Source: Actinomycetes bacterium (lineage in GTDB: Bacteria > Actinomycetota > Thermoleophilia > Solirubrobacterales > Solirubrobacteraceae). Taken from it: 40,991 bases of DNA. Both the position numbers and the translations under genes were made by a program. The stretch spans positions 1-40,991 of the forward strand of contig JAJZWB010000015.1 of the NCBI GenBank assembly GCA_021846845.1. The letters are read 5' to 3'. How positions within the stretch are numbered: position 1 is the first letter of the stretch; each line of letters starts with the position of its first letter. The notes beneath the pieces are model-generated. The model had not been told where the DNA came from. It saw only the letters and a list, made by a program, of their open reading frames with translations, and made no database searches. Below are positions 10,422 through 17,739 of the stretch, one piece after another.

Positions 10422-10877
10422 ATGGCCACCAAGCACGTAGACATCATCGACCGAAGTATCGAGAAGGCGCACGTCTGGGTCAACGACCTAGCGGACGCGC
10501 TCGGGACCGAGGACCGTCAGTACGCCTACCGGGTGCTGAGAGCGGTACTGCACGCCCTGCGCGACCACCTCCCGGTCAACGAGGGAGCCCAGCTCTCCGC
10601 CCAGCTGCCGGTCTTCGTGCGCGGGATCTTCTACGAGGGCTGGACGCCCGGCCGCACGCCCGAGCACGCCCGCGACCGCGACACCTTCCTGCGCGCGGTC
10701 GCCTCGGAGGCGCGGCTCGCCGGCGAGACCGAGGCGTCGTTCGCCGTCTCGGCCACCGGCCGCGTGCTCAGCCTGCACGTCTCCTCAGAGGAGGTCGGGA
10801 GCGTCCTGCACGCGCTGCCGGCGCACCTGCGCGAGCTGCTCGTTCCCGCGGACGGCCCGCCGCAGGCCAATCCGTAG
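10422..10877 (+). CDS. DUF2267 family protein
   Basis: A 151-residue soluble protein that matches the DUF2267 pattern: an N-terminal helix with HVWVNDLADAL, then RQYAYRVLRAVLHALRDHLP, then AQLPVFVRGIFYEGW. The family is widespread in bacteria; its biochemical role is unknown. The last 30 residues (SEEVGSVLHALPAHLRELL) form the second helical half. The gene is divergent from a USP gene and followed after 72 nt by the leader of the release-factor-like gene. The start is probably leaderless, with a TAGATT hexamer 7 nt upstream. Placement beside stress genes is the only functional clue. Confidence 0.82.
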   Translation: MATKHVDIIDRSIEKAHVWVNDLADALGTEDRQYAYRVLRAVLHALRDHLPVNEGAQLSAQLPVFVRGIFYEGWTPGRTPEHARDRDTFLRAVASEARLAGETEASFAVSATGRVLSLHVSSEEVGSVLHALPAHLRELLVPADGPPQANP

Positions 10878-10949
10878 ATCGCCACACGAGGCGTCAGCCG
10901 CGCCCCCCGATGGCGTCGGCGCGAGGCGGGGATTAGATCGGAGGCGGAG

Positions 10950-11000
10950 ATGGACCAGCAGAGCAGCAGCCAGCCGGACGGGCACGATGTCGGGCGCTGA
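10950..11000 (+). CDS. Leader mini-ORF (16 aa) overlapping the release-factor-like gene
   Basis: ATG at 10950 is directly preceded by GGAGGCGGAG, one of the best ribosome-binding sites in the window. It opens MDQQSSSQPDGHDVGR and stops at 10998-11000. The ATG of the next gene at 10987 lies inside it in another frame and has no good binding site of its own. A TTAGAT hexamer at 10932-10937 could be the promoter -10 box. The arrangement suggests translational coupling or a regulatory leader; no homologue is recognised. Confidence 0.45.
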   Translation: MDQQSSSQPDGHDVGR

Positions 11001-12120
11001 GCCGCCGACCATCGCCGTCGACACGGCGAGCGTCGCGGCGCTGGAGCGGATCGGGCGACTGGACACCCACGGGCACGCCGTCCTCAGCGTCTACGTCGAC
11101 CTGGACCCGAGCCGCTTCCCGACCCCGGGGACGCGGATGTCCCAGATCGGGTCGCTGCTGGAGGAGGCGCACCGCCAGGCGGGCGATCGGGAGCTGGAGC
11201 GCGTCGCGCGCTGGCTGGAGACCGACCCGGAGGCGGTGCGCGGAGCGCACGGCCTGGCGATCTTCTCATCGTCCGAGGCGGGCGTGTTGGAGGCGGTGCG
11301 CCTGCCGAGGCCCGTGACGCCGCTCGCCGTCGTCGATTTGATCCCTTGGCTGGAGCCGCTCGCGGCGGAGATCTCCCCCGGCGAATGGGGCGTCGCGGTC
11401 ATCAGCCGCCGCGCCGCGCGGCTGCTGCGCGGTGGACCGGATCGGCTGACGCAGTTCGCGCTGATCGAGGACGACCTTTACCGCCGGCACTCGCAGGGCG
11501 GCTGGTCGCAGGCCCGCTTCCAGCGCGGCATCGAGGAGCAGGTGGCCGCGCATGTGCGCAGGGTGGCAGAGCGCCTGCTGCGCGCGCACCTGCGCGCGCG
11601 GTTCTCAGATCTGGTGATCGTCTGCTCGGGCGAGCTGCGACCGCTGGTCGAGCGCGAGCTCGCCGGCGAGCTGAGCGGCCGCCTCGCCGCGATCCTCGAC
11701 TCAGACCTCGAGCACGCGTCCGTGGAGCGGATCGCCAGGACGGTCAAGCCGGCGATCGAGCGCGCGGAGGACGACCGCGAGCGTGCCCTGATCGCCCGGC
11801 TGCAGCAGGGCCTCGGGACCGGCGGGCCCGCTGCCGCCGGCCTGGACGAGGTGCTGTCGACGCTTGAGCAGGAACGGGTGGCGACGCTGCTGATCCCCGA
11901 GCGAGGGGCGCTCAGCGCCGGTCGGTGCCCAATCTGCGGGCGACTCTCGACCGACGGCGGCGCCACCTGCCCGCTTGACGGGTCGCGGCTGGTGGAGGTC
12001 GATGCGCTCGCCTACGCCGTCGAGGAGGCCGTTCGTCAGGGGGCCGACGTGGTGACCGCGCGTCATCAATCGCAATGGCTGGCCGAGCACGGCGAGATCG
12101 CCGCCGCGCTTCGCTGGTAG
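10987..12120 (+). CDS. Vms1/baeRF-type archaeo-eukaryotic release factor-like protein
   Basis: A 377-residue protein with the bacterial release-factor-like (baeRF/VLRF1) domain. The core RRHSQGGWSQARFQR (GGWSQ at residues 171-175) corresponds to the loop that carries the catalytic Gln in eRF1 (GGQ) and Vms1. HLRARFSDLVIVCSGELRPLVERELAGEL forms the following eRF1 domain 3-like strand and helix. A C-terminal zinc ribbon, CPIC with a downstream CPLDG pair, lies near residues 318-335. Known relatives hydrolyse peptidyl-tRNA on stalled ribosomes; the bacterial families are largely uncharacterised. The start at 10987 overlaps a 16-codon leader ORF. A DUF2188-like gene follows 5 nt downstream. Confidence 0.8.
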   Translation: MSGAEPPTIAVDTASVAALERIGRLDTHGHAVLSVYVDLDPSRFPTPGTRMSQIGSLLEEAHRQAGDRELERVARWLETDPEAVRGAHGLAIFSSSEAGVLEAVRLPRPVTPLAVVDLIPWLEPLAAEISPGEWGVAVISRRAARLLRGGPDRLTQFALIEDDLYRRHSQGGWSQARFQRGIEEQVAAHVRRVAERLLRAHLRARFSDLVIVCSGELRPLVERELAGELSGRLAAILDSDLEHASVERIARTVKPAIERAEDDRERALIARLQQGLGTGGPAAAGLDEVLSTLEQERVATLLIPERGALSAGRCPICGRLSTDGGATCPLDGSRLVEVDALAYAVEEAVRQGADVVTARHQSQWLAEHGEIAAALRW

Positions 12121-12125
12121 GGGCG

Positions 12126-12413
12126 ATGGGGCGCGACCGGCAAGCGGGTCACGGCGCGGACCTCCGCCGAGATCGAGCCACCGTGCGGGTGCAGCACGAG
12201 GCGCGGGGCGGCTGGTCGGTCGCGATGCCCGACCGCGGCGACGCGGTCATGGTCGAGTCGTTGCAGGATGCCCGCCGGATCGCGTACCGGTGCGCGGCTC
12301 GATCACGCCCGGCCGAGCTGATCGTCCATGACGCCTACCACCGCGTGTGCCACCGGGAGCTGCTCGACGGGCGAGGCGCCCACAACCCCGCGGCCAGGGC
12401 GCCGAGCGGGTGA
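12126..12413 (+). CDS. DUF2188-like small protein
   Basis: A 95-residue protein. The core ATVRVQHEARGGWSVAM, an acidic middle, and ELIVHDAYHRVCHREL resemble DUF2188, a small beta-alpha fold with GGW-V near the first strand and a closing V-H-D strand. ATG at 12126 follows AGGGGCG; GTG at 12183 would give a 76-residue form starting at the domain itself. It probably belongs to the release-factor operon, 5 nt after that stop, and precedes the FBP aldolase/phosphatase gene by 46 nt. Function is unknown. A second, diverged DUF2188-like gene lies at 25087-25338 in the stress operon. Confidence 0.65.
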   Translation: MGRDRQAGHGADLRRDRATVRVQHEARGGWSVAMPDRGDAVMVESLQDARRIAYRCAARSRPAELIVHDAYHRVCHRELLDGRGAHNPAARAPSG

Positions 12414-12459
12414 TCCGCATGCGGAAGCGCGTGCCAACAGAACGGACCGGAGGTGTGCG

Positions 12460-13647
12460 ATGAGCGCAATCACGATCAGCGCTATCAAGGCCGACGTCGG
12501 CGGCTTCGTGGGCCACTCGGCGATCCACCCGGAGCTGGCGGCCGAGGCCACCCGGCAGGTCACGCTGGCGATCGAGCACGGGCTGCTGGTCGACGGCACG
12601 GTGAACGCCTGCGGTGACGACGTCAACCTGGTGATGACCCATCGGCACGGAGTCGACGCCGAGCCGATCCACCGCTTCGCCTGGGACACGTTCGTCGAGC
12701 TGACGCGGGTGGCGAAGCGCCTGCACCTGTACGGCGCCGGCCAGGACCTGCTGGCGGACGCCTTCTCCGGCAACGTGCGCGGCGCCGGGCCCGGGGTGGC
12801 CGAGGTGGAGATCCTGGAGCGCCCATCCGAGCCGTTCATCGTGTTCGCCGCCGACAAGACCTCGCCCGGGGCGTGGAACCTGCCGCTGTATGAGATGTTC
12901 TGCGACCCGTTCAACACCGCCGGGCTGGTTATCGACGCGCACATGCACGACGGCTTCACGCTCGAGGTACACGACCTGATCGATCATCGGCGCGCGTTCT
13001 TCAGCTGCCCCGAGGACATCTACGACCTGCTTGCCTACATCGGCACCACGGGCCGCTTCGTGATCAAGCACGTGTTCAGGCGCGACAACCTGGACGAGCC
13101 GGTGGCGGTGACCTCCACCTCGCGGCTGTCGCTGATCGCCGGTCGCTACGTCGGCAAGGACGATCCGATCATGATCGTCCGCTGCCAGAGCGGCCTGCCC
13201 GCCGTCGGCGAGGCGCTCGAGCCCTTCGCCCGGCCCCACTACGTCTCCGGCTGGATGCGCGGCTCGCACAACGGGCCGCTGATGCCCTGCGCGCTCGATG
13301 ACGCGCACCCGTCGCGGTTCGACGGCCCGCCCCGCGTGGTCGCGATGGGCTTCCAGCTGGCCGACGGAAGACTGGTCGGCCCCCGGGACATGCTCGGCGA
13401 CGTGTCGTTTGACCGCGCGCGCCGGCAGGCGCTGGAGATGGCCGACCACATGCGGCGCAACGGGCCGTTCGAGCCCGGCCGGCTGCCGATGGAGGACATG
13501 GAGTACACGACGATGCCCGAGGTCGCCGAGCGCGTGCACGACCGCTGGGAGCCGGTCGCCGAGCCCGCGACGGCCCAGGCCCCGGCCGCCGGAGCCCTCG
13601 CCGGCGGGGCCGCGTTCCAGGCCCCGGCCGCCGGAGCGCGCGACTAG
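12460..13647 (+). CDS. fbp: Bifunctional fructose-1,6-bisphosphate aldolase/phosphatase (archaeal type V)
   Basis: A 395-residue enzyme of the FBPA/P family, which condenses triose phosphates and dephosphorylates the product in gluconeogenesis. Signatures are IKADVGGFVGHSAIHP at the start (metal-binding Asp and His), YGAGQDLL, FSGNVRGAGPGVAE, the long FAADKTSPGAWNLPLYEMF region, and RYVGKDDP at residues 229-236. Y230 and K233 correspond to the catalytic Tyr and Schiff-base Lys of archaeal enzymes. GGAGG 7 nt upstream supports ATG 12460. The last 25 residues are an Ala/Pro-rich duplicated tail (APAAGALAGGAAFQAPAAGA). The TAG shares CTAG with the stop of the convergent USP gene. FBPA/P is one-way and lacks the usual FBP control, favouring gluconeogenesis. 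Confidence 0.95.
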   Translation: MSAITISAIKADVGGFVGHSAIHPELAAEATRQVTLAIEHGLLVDGTVNACGDDVNLVMTHRHGVDAEPIHRFAWDTFVELTRVAKRLHLYGAGQDLLADAFSGNVRGAGPGVAEVEILERPSEPFIVFAADKTSPGAWNLPLYEMFCDPFNTAGLVIDAHMHDGFTLEVHDLIDHRRAFFSCPEDIYDLLAYIGTTGRFVIKHVFRRDNLDEPVAVTSTSRLSLIAGRYVGKDDPIMIVRCQSGLPAVGEALEPFARPHYVSGWMRGSHNGPLMPCALDDAHPSRFDGPPRVVAMGFQLADGRLVGPRDMLGDVSFDRARRQALEMADHMRRNGPFEPGRLPMEDMEYTTMPEVAERVHDRWEPVAEPATAQAPAAGALAGGAAFQAPAAGARD

Positions 13648-13661
13648 CCCTCGCCGGCGGG
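13575..13661. repeat. Interleaved direct repeats at the 3' end of the FBP aldolase/phosphatase gene
   Basis: A 21-bp element at 13575-13595 recurs at 13617-13637. A 15-bp element at 13594-13608 recurs at 13647-13661, giving an A-B-A-B layout. It encodes the enzyme's Ala/Pro-rich tail and spans both convergent stop codons. Confidence 0.85.
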
Positions 13662-14507
13662 ACGCTCCGTGGCCTCGCGCCCGGCGCGGGGGAGCACCAG
13701 CAGCGAGCAGCGGGCCGAGCGCGTCAGCTCCCGCGAGGTGCTGCCGTGGATCAGCCGTCCGACCGGGCCGTAGCCTCGGGCCCCGATCACCAGCAGGTCC
13801 AGCCCGGCGCTGTAGATCGACAGCTCCTCCGCCGGCTCGCCGTATGCGGCGCGGGGCTCGACGCCGCGCAGGCCGGCGATCCGCTCCCGGGCGCCGTCGA
13901 CGAGCGCGTCGATCGCGCTGCGCAGCAGCGGCCGGCCGCTGCCGAACGCGCTGCTGGGGAACGCCACGGCCTCGAACGCGGAGAGCTTCGCGCCCGCCTG
14001 CGCCGCCAGCGTGCGGGCGACGGCGAGCGCGTGCTCGCTCTCCGGCGAGGCGTCGTAGCCGACGCCGATCTCGTGCAGCTCCCGCGGCTCGCCCGCCAGG
14101 CCCACGGGCGCGATCGCCACCGCGCAGGGCGCGCCGTCGAGCGCCGCCCGGGTGTCGTCAGGCATCCTCAGGCGACCGACCAGCGCGCCGCGCGACGAGC
14201 CGACGACGAGCAGATCGGCGGCGAGCGCCTCGCAGAGCTCGTGCAGGCCGCGCCCGACCGAGTCCGAGCTGCGCCAGCGCAGGCCGGCATCGACGCCGGC
14301 ACGGTCGCGGACCGTCTCCAGCACCCGGCGTGAGCGCTCCCGCTCGGCGGCGGCGAAGCGCTCGCGGTCCTCCAGCTGCATGTGGGCGTCGCTGCGGTGG
14401 ACGTGGGCGAGGGTCAGCTCGCCGTCGGCATCGAGCAGCATCCGGGCGAGCGCGACCGCGTCGTCGCCGTGATGCTCGTCGACGCCGGCGACGATCTGCT
14501 TGAACAT
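13644..14507 (-). CDS. Universal stress protein, tandem two-domain
   Basis: A 287-residue protein of two UspA domains. Domain 1 (residues 1-140) starts MFKQIVAGVDEHHGDDAVAL and has a degenerate loop (GSSRGALVGRLR, no terminal GS). Domain 2 (about 145-280) has VGYDASPESEHAL and a full G-2x-G-9x-GS loop in GARGYGPVGRLIHGSTSREL, so only domain 2 is predicted to bind ATP. ATG at 14507 follows AGGAG at a 5-nt spacing. The gene converges on FBP aldolase/phosphatase with overlapping stops (CTAG) and is divergent from the P-type ATPase. Confidence 0.92.
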   Translation of the reverse strand: MFKQIVAGVDEHHGDDAVALARMLLDADGELTLAHVHRSDAHMQLEDRERFAAAERERSRRVLETVRDRAGVDAGLRWRSSDSVGRGLHELCEALAADLLVVGSSRGALVGRLRMPDDTRAALDGAPCAVAIAPVGLAGEPRELHEIGVGYDASPESEHALAVARTLAAQAGAKLSAFEAVAFPSSAFGSGRPLLRSAIDALVDGARERIAGLRGVEPRAAYGEPAEELSIYSAGLDLLVIGARGYGPVGRLIHGSTSRELTRSARCSLLVLPRAGREATERPAGEG

Positions 14508-14778
14508 CTGGCTCCTGTCGAGCTCGCTGGCCGCGTTGCAGGTTGGTCGCGGATCGCCTCCACGGTAGGTCGCCCGGCGCCCGGCGCCATCCCGGATCGC
14601 CCATCCCGGGACGGGGGCGACTACGCGCCTGCGCGCGGCTTGTCCGCGATGTCCGCGCCCGCCCGCCCGCGGTACCGTCGGCCGGCGGAGGGCCGCACGG
14701 CGGCCGGCCGGGCGCCCGGCAGCACCGGGCGCCTCGCCAGCCTGCGAATCCCGGCGCGATCGAAAAGGAGCACTGCGC
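14508..14778. other. Intergenic region between divergent USP and P-type ATPase genes
   Basis: The gap between the USP start and the ATPase start is 334 bp, the only one longer than 300 bp here. It holds a strong hairpin and a leader mini-ORF, annotated separately. No recognisable domain is coded elsewhere; reading frames here are Arg/Pro-rich artefacts of GC content. No clear -35/-10 pair was found. Confidence 0.6.
14711..14733 (+). promoter_or_regulatory. Strong hairpin upstream of the P-type ATPase
   Basis: GGCGCCCGG (14711-14719) and CCGGGCGCC (14725-14733) form a perfect 9-bp stem around the loop CAGCA. No T-tract follows, so it is not a standard terminator. It stands 46 bp before the leader mini-ORF of the ATPase and could act in the 5' untranslated RNA. 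Confidence 0.55.
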
Positions 14779-14829
14779 TTGTTCACCCACATCGTGGCCG
14801 GCGGCCACGGCGAACCGCTCGCCGCCTGA
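14779..14829 (+). CDS. Leader mini-ORF (16 aa), USP-like N-terminus
   Basis: TTG at 14779 follows AAAAGGAG at a spacing of 8 nt, a near-perfect ribosome-binding site. The frame reads LFTHIVAGGHGEPLAA and stops with TGA at 14827, 12 nt before the GTG of the ATPase. The opening FTHIVAG resembles the first strand of USP domains (compare MFKQIVAG in the adjacent USP). It may be the remnant of a deleted USP gene, or a leader peptide coupling translation of the pump. The ATPase has no comparably good binding site of its own. Confidence 0.45.
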   Translation: MFTHIVAGGHGEPLAA

Positions 14830-14841
14830 CGGGCGCGACCG

Positions 14842-17460
14842 GTGGCTGAGACGGGGCTGAGCGAGGAGGAGGCGGCCAGGCGGCTGGCGCTGTCGCCCGC
14901 GCGGCGCGAGACCACCGGCCGCTCCTACGCGAGCATCGTCAGGGCCAACGTCCTGACGGTCTTCAACCTGATCCTGCTGGCGTTCGGCGTGCTGACGCTG
15001 ACCTTCGGCGACCCGCGCGACGCGCTGTTCCTGGCGATCATCATCGTCAACTCGGGCATCGGGATCACCCAGGAGCTGCGCGCCAAGCGGGCGCTCGACA
15101 GGCTCTCGCTGCTGGTCGCGCCGCACGCTACGGTCCAGCGCGGAGGCGCGACCCGGCGCGTTGCCGTGGAGGAGGTCGTGGTCGGCGACCTGGTCGAGCT
15201 CGCGCCGGGCGACCAGGTGGTGGCCGACGGGCGCGTCGCCACCGCGGTCGATCTGCGCCTGGACGAGTCGATCCTCTCCGGGGAGTCCGAGCCGGTCGCA
15301 CGCGCGCCGGGAGACGAGGCCCGCTCCGGGGCGTTCGTCGTCGAGGGCACCGGCTCCTATGAGGTGACCGCGGTCGGGGAGGCCAGCTTCGCGGCCCGCG
15401 TCACCGGCACGGCGCGCTCGTTCCGCCACCCGCGCTCGCCGCTGGAGCGGGCCGTGAACCGCCTGCTCTACGGGCTCGTCGGCCTCGTGATCGGCCTCGG
15501 AGCCGTGCTCGGCTACTCGCTCTACCACCGTCACGTCCCGATCCACACGGCGGTCGCGACGGCGTCGGCGGGGGTGGTGAGCCTGGTCCCCGAGGGCCTG
15601 ATGGTCCTGGTCAGCCTGACCTACGCGGCGGCGGCCGTGCGGATGTCGCGCCGCGGCGTGCTCGCCCAGCAGCTCAACGCGATCGAGTCGCTCGCCGCCG
15701 TCGACACGCTGTGCGTGGACAAGACCGGGACGCTGACCGAGGCGTCGCTGCGGGTGATCGAGATGATCTCCGCGCCGGGCGTCGGCGCCGACGCGCTCCG
15801 GGGCGCGCTCGGCGCGATCGCGGCCGGCGCCTCGTCGCGCAACCTCACACTGCAGGCGATCGCCGACGAGTGCCCCGCAGAGCGCCAGACCGCGCTCGGC
15901 GAGGTCCCGTTCGCCAGCCGCCGCCGCTGGAGCGCGGTCCGCCTGTCGGACCACAGCTACTACCTGGGCGCGCCCGGCCGCGTTCCCGCGGGCGCGCTGG
16001 CGGAGATGGCGCAGCGGCGCCAGGCCGAGGGAAGGCGGGTGGTGGCGGTAGCGCAGTCGCCCGATCCGCTCCCGGAGCCGGCCGGCGAGCTGCCTCCGTC
16101 CGGCCTGGAGCCGCTCGGGATCGTGGTGCTGGCCGAGGAGCTGCGCCCCGGCGTGCGTGACACGATCGCGTTCCTGCACCGCGAGGGGGTGGAGGTCAAG
16201 GTGCTGTCCGGGGACGCGCCGGCCACGGTCGCCGCGATCGCTGCCGACGTCGGGATCGCGGCCGGCGGCATCCACGAGGGCGAGGCGATCCCCACCGACC
16301 CGCTTGAGCGCAGGCGGTTCGCGCTGGAGGCCGCCGTGATCGGCCGGATCTCCCCGGACGGCAAGCGGGAGATCGTGGAGGCGCTGACGGGAGCGGGGCG
16401 GTACGTGGCGATGATCGGCGACGGCGTCAACGACGTGCCGGCGCTGAAGCTCGCCCGGCTGGCGATCGCGCAGGGCAGCGGGACCGAGATGGCCCGCAGC
16501 GTCGCGGACCTGGTGCTGATCTCCGGCGACTTTGCGGCGGTCCCGCAGCTGGTCGCCGAGGGTCGGCGGGCTCTGCGCAACCTCCAGCGGGTCGCCAAGC
16601 TGTACGTGACCAAGTCGGCCTTCGCGGCCTTCCTGATCCTGACGATCGGGATCAGCTCGGACGCCTATCCGCTGCTGCCCCGTCACTTCTCGCTCGCGGC
16701 CAGCCTGACGATCGGGATCCCGACCTTCTTCCTGGCGCTGGCGCCGAGCAGCGGGCCGTGGCGGACGGACGGCTTCGTGCGCGGCGTCGCCCGGTTCGCC
16801 GTCCCGGCCGGCGTGGTGCTCGGGACCGGCGTCGTCTCGGGCTATCTGTTCTCGCTTCACGACCTGAACCTCCCGGTCCAGGAGGCCCGCACGATCGCGC
16901 TGACGACGCTCGTCGCCGGAGGGCTGTACCTGGTCATGGCGCTCGAGGCCGGCGGGTCGCGTCGGCGCTCGACGCTGGTGGCGACGATGTGCGCGGCGAT
17001 GGGCGGGCTCTACGTCGTCGCGCTGCTGGCGCCCGTGTCACGGGACTTCTTCGAGCTGACGGCGCCCGACGCCGCGATGATCGTCACGTCGGCGATCGCC
17101 AGCGCGGTCTCGATCGGCGCCCTGGACCTGTGCGGCTTCTCGCTGCGCATCGCGGGGCCGCCGGTGCCCGCCCCGCCGCCGGCGCCAGCCTCGCCGCCAG
17201 AGCGGGCGGCGCTCGGAGCCGGCGGGGACTCAGGCCCCGGTGCGGCCCGATCCGGGGACGATCAGCACGGGACGCCCGGCGTGCGCGGCGACGGCGAACG
17301 AGACGCTCCCCAGCAGGACGGATCCGACGCGCGACAGGCCGCGGGCCCCGAGCACGATCGCGGCCGCGTCGATCTCGTCGGCGACCTCGCAGATCACACG
17401 CCAGGGCTTGCCGCGGACCGTCCTTCCCTGCGCGTCGAACCCCGCCGAGCGAGCGAGTGA
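14842..17460 (+). CDS. P-type cation ATPase, CtpE-like
   Basis: An 872-residue P-type ATPase. The actuator motif is SGES (146-149), the membrane ion site SLVPEGLMVL (PEGL at 250-253), the phosphorylation site DKTGT (D293), and the hinge GDGVND (526-531); about ten helices are predicted. PEGL in helix 4 and the absence of metal-binding domains point to the CtpE-type group, in which mycobacterial CtpE is a calcium transporter; the ion here is unproven. GTG at 14842 lies just after a leader mini-ORF. The final 77 codons run antisense through the 3' end of the convergent USP gene (231-bp overlap) and are hydrophilic low-complexity sequence, so the native C-terminus was probably near residue 795. 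Confidence 0.88.
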   Translation: MAETGLSEEEAARRLALSPARRETTGRSYASIVRANVLTVFNLILLAFGVLTLTFGDPRDALFLAIIIVNSGIGITQELRAKRALDRLSLLVAPHATVQRGGATRRVAVEEVVVGDLVELAPGDQVVADGRVATAVDLRLDESILSGESEPVARAPGDEARSGAFVVEGTGSYEVTAVGEASFAARVTGTARSFRHPRSPLERAVNRLLYGLVGLVIGLGAVLGYSLYHRHVPIHTAVATASAGVVSLVPEGLMVLVSLTYAAAAVRMSRRGVLAQQLNAIESLAAVDTLCVDKTGTLTEASLRVIEMISAPGVGADALRGALGAIAAGASSRNLTLQAIADECPAERQTALGEVPFASRRRWSAVRLSDHSYYLGAPGRVPAGALAEMAQRRQAEGRRVVAVAQSPDPLPEPAGELPPSGLEPLGIVVLAEELRPGVRDTIAFLHREGVEVKVLSGDAPATVAAIAADVGIAAGGIHEGEAIPTDPLERRRFALEAAVIGRISPDGKREIVEALTGAGRYVAMIGDGVNDVPALKLARLAIAQGSGTEMARSVADLVLISGDFAAVPQLVAEGRRALRNLQRVAKLYVTKSAFAAFLILTIGISSDAYPLLPRHFSLAASLTIGIPTFFLALAPSSGPWRTDGFVRGVARFAVPAGVVLGTGVVSGYLFSLHDLNLPVQEARTIALTTLVAGGLYLVMALEAGGSRRRSTLVATMCAAMGGLYVVALLAPVSRDFFELTAPDAAMIVTSAIASAVSIGALDLCGFSLRIAGPPVPAPPPAPASPPERAALGAGGDSGPGAARSGDDQHGTPGVRGDGERDAPQQDGSDARQAAGPEHDRGRVDLVGDLADHTPGLAADRPSLRVEPRRASE

Positions 17461-17733
17461 GAGCCCCCTCTCGAGCGTCTCACCGGCCAGCTCCTGCGCT
17501 ATCTGCTCCAGGCCGAGCGCGCCCGCGGCGAGCCGGGACAGCGGCGCGTCGACGATCGTGGCGGGGTCGTAGGGCTCCCAGCCGGCGAACGGCTCGTAGA
17601 CCGTCAGCACCACCGCCTCCCGGACGCCGAGGACGTCGCGCGCTCGGGCGATCGCGGCCCCGGCGTCGTCCGATCCGTCGAAGCACAGCAGCGCGCGGCG
17701 CCGGCCCGCGTCCCGATCTGGCTCGCCTGCCAT
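17230..17733 (-). CDS. Universal stress protein, single domain
   Basis: A 167-residue UspA-fold protein. RRALLCFDGSDDAGAAI opens the domain, and GARGLSRVGSVLLGSVSFAV carries the full G-2x-G-9x-GS ATP-binding loop. Between strands 1 and 2, YEPFAGWEPYDPATIV is a longer loop typical of actinobacterial USPs that alternate with ion pumps. Its 3' 231 bp overlap the end of the upstream P-type ATPase on the other strand. Its start is 6 bp from the ATG (17740) of the divergent heavy-metal-type ATPase, so the two probably share control. The USP-pump pairing recalls Rv1996-CtpF in the DosR regulon. Confidence 0.9.
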   Translation of the reverse strand: MAGEPDRDAGRRRALLCFDGSDDAGAAIARARDVLGVREAVVLTVYEPFAGWEPYDPATIVDAPLSRLAAGALGLEQIAQELAGETLERGLSLARSAGFDAQGRTVRGKPWRVICEVADEIDAAAIVLGARGLSRVGSVLLGSVSFAVAAHAGRPVLIVPGSGRTGA

Positions 17734-17739
17734 GAGCGC

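Noticed and set aside
14508-14841. Known ion riboswitch (for example M-box or ykoY type) ahead of the pump
   Set aside because: Only one simple hairpin is visible; no multi-helix core or conserved loop of a known riboswitch class could be identified.
14158-16860. A 900-codon open frame on the minus strand through the CtpE-like pump gene
   Set aside because: It is antisense to a strongly conserved P-type ATPase, is His/Arg/Asp-rich without domain signatures, and is a common by-product of very high third-position GC.
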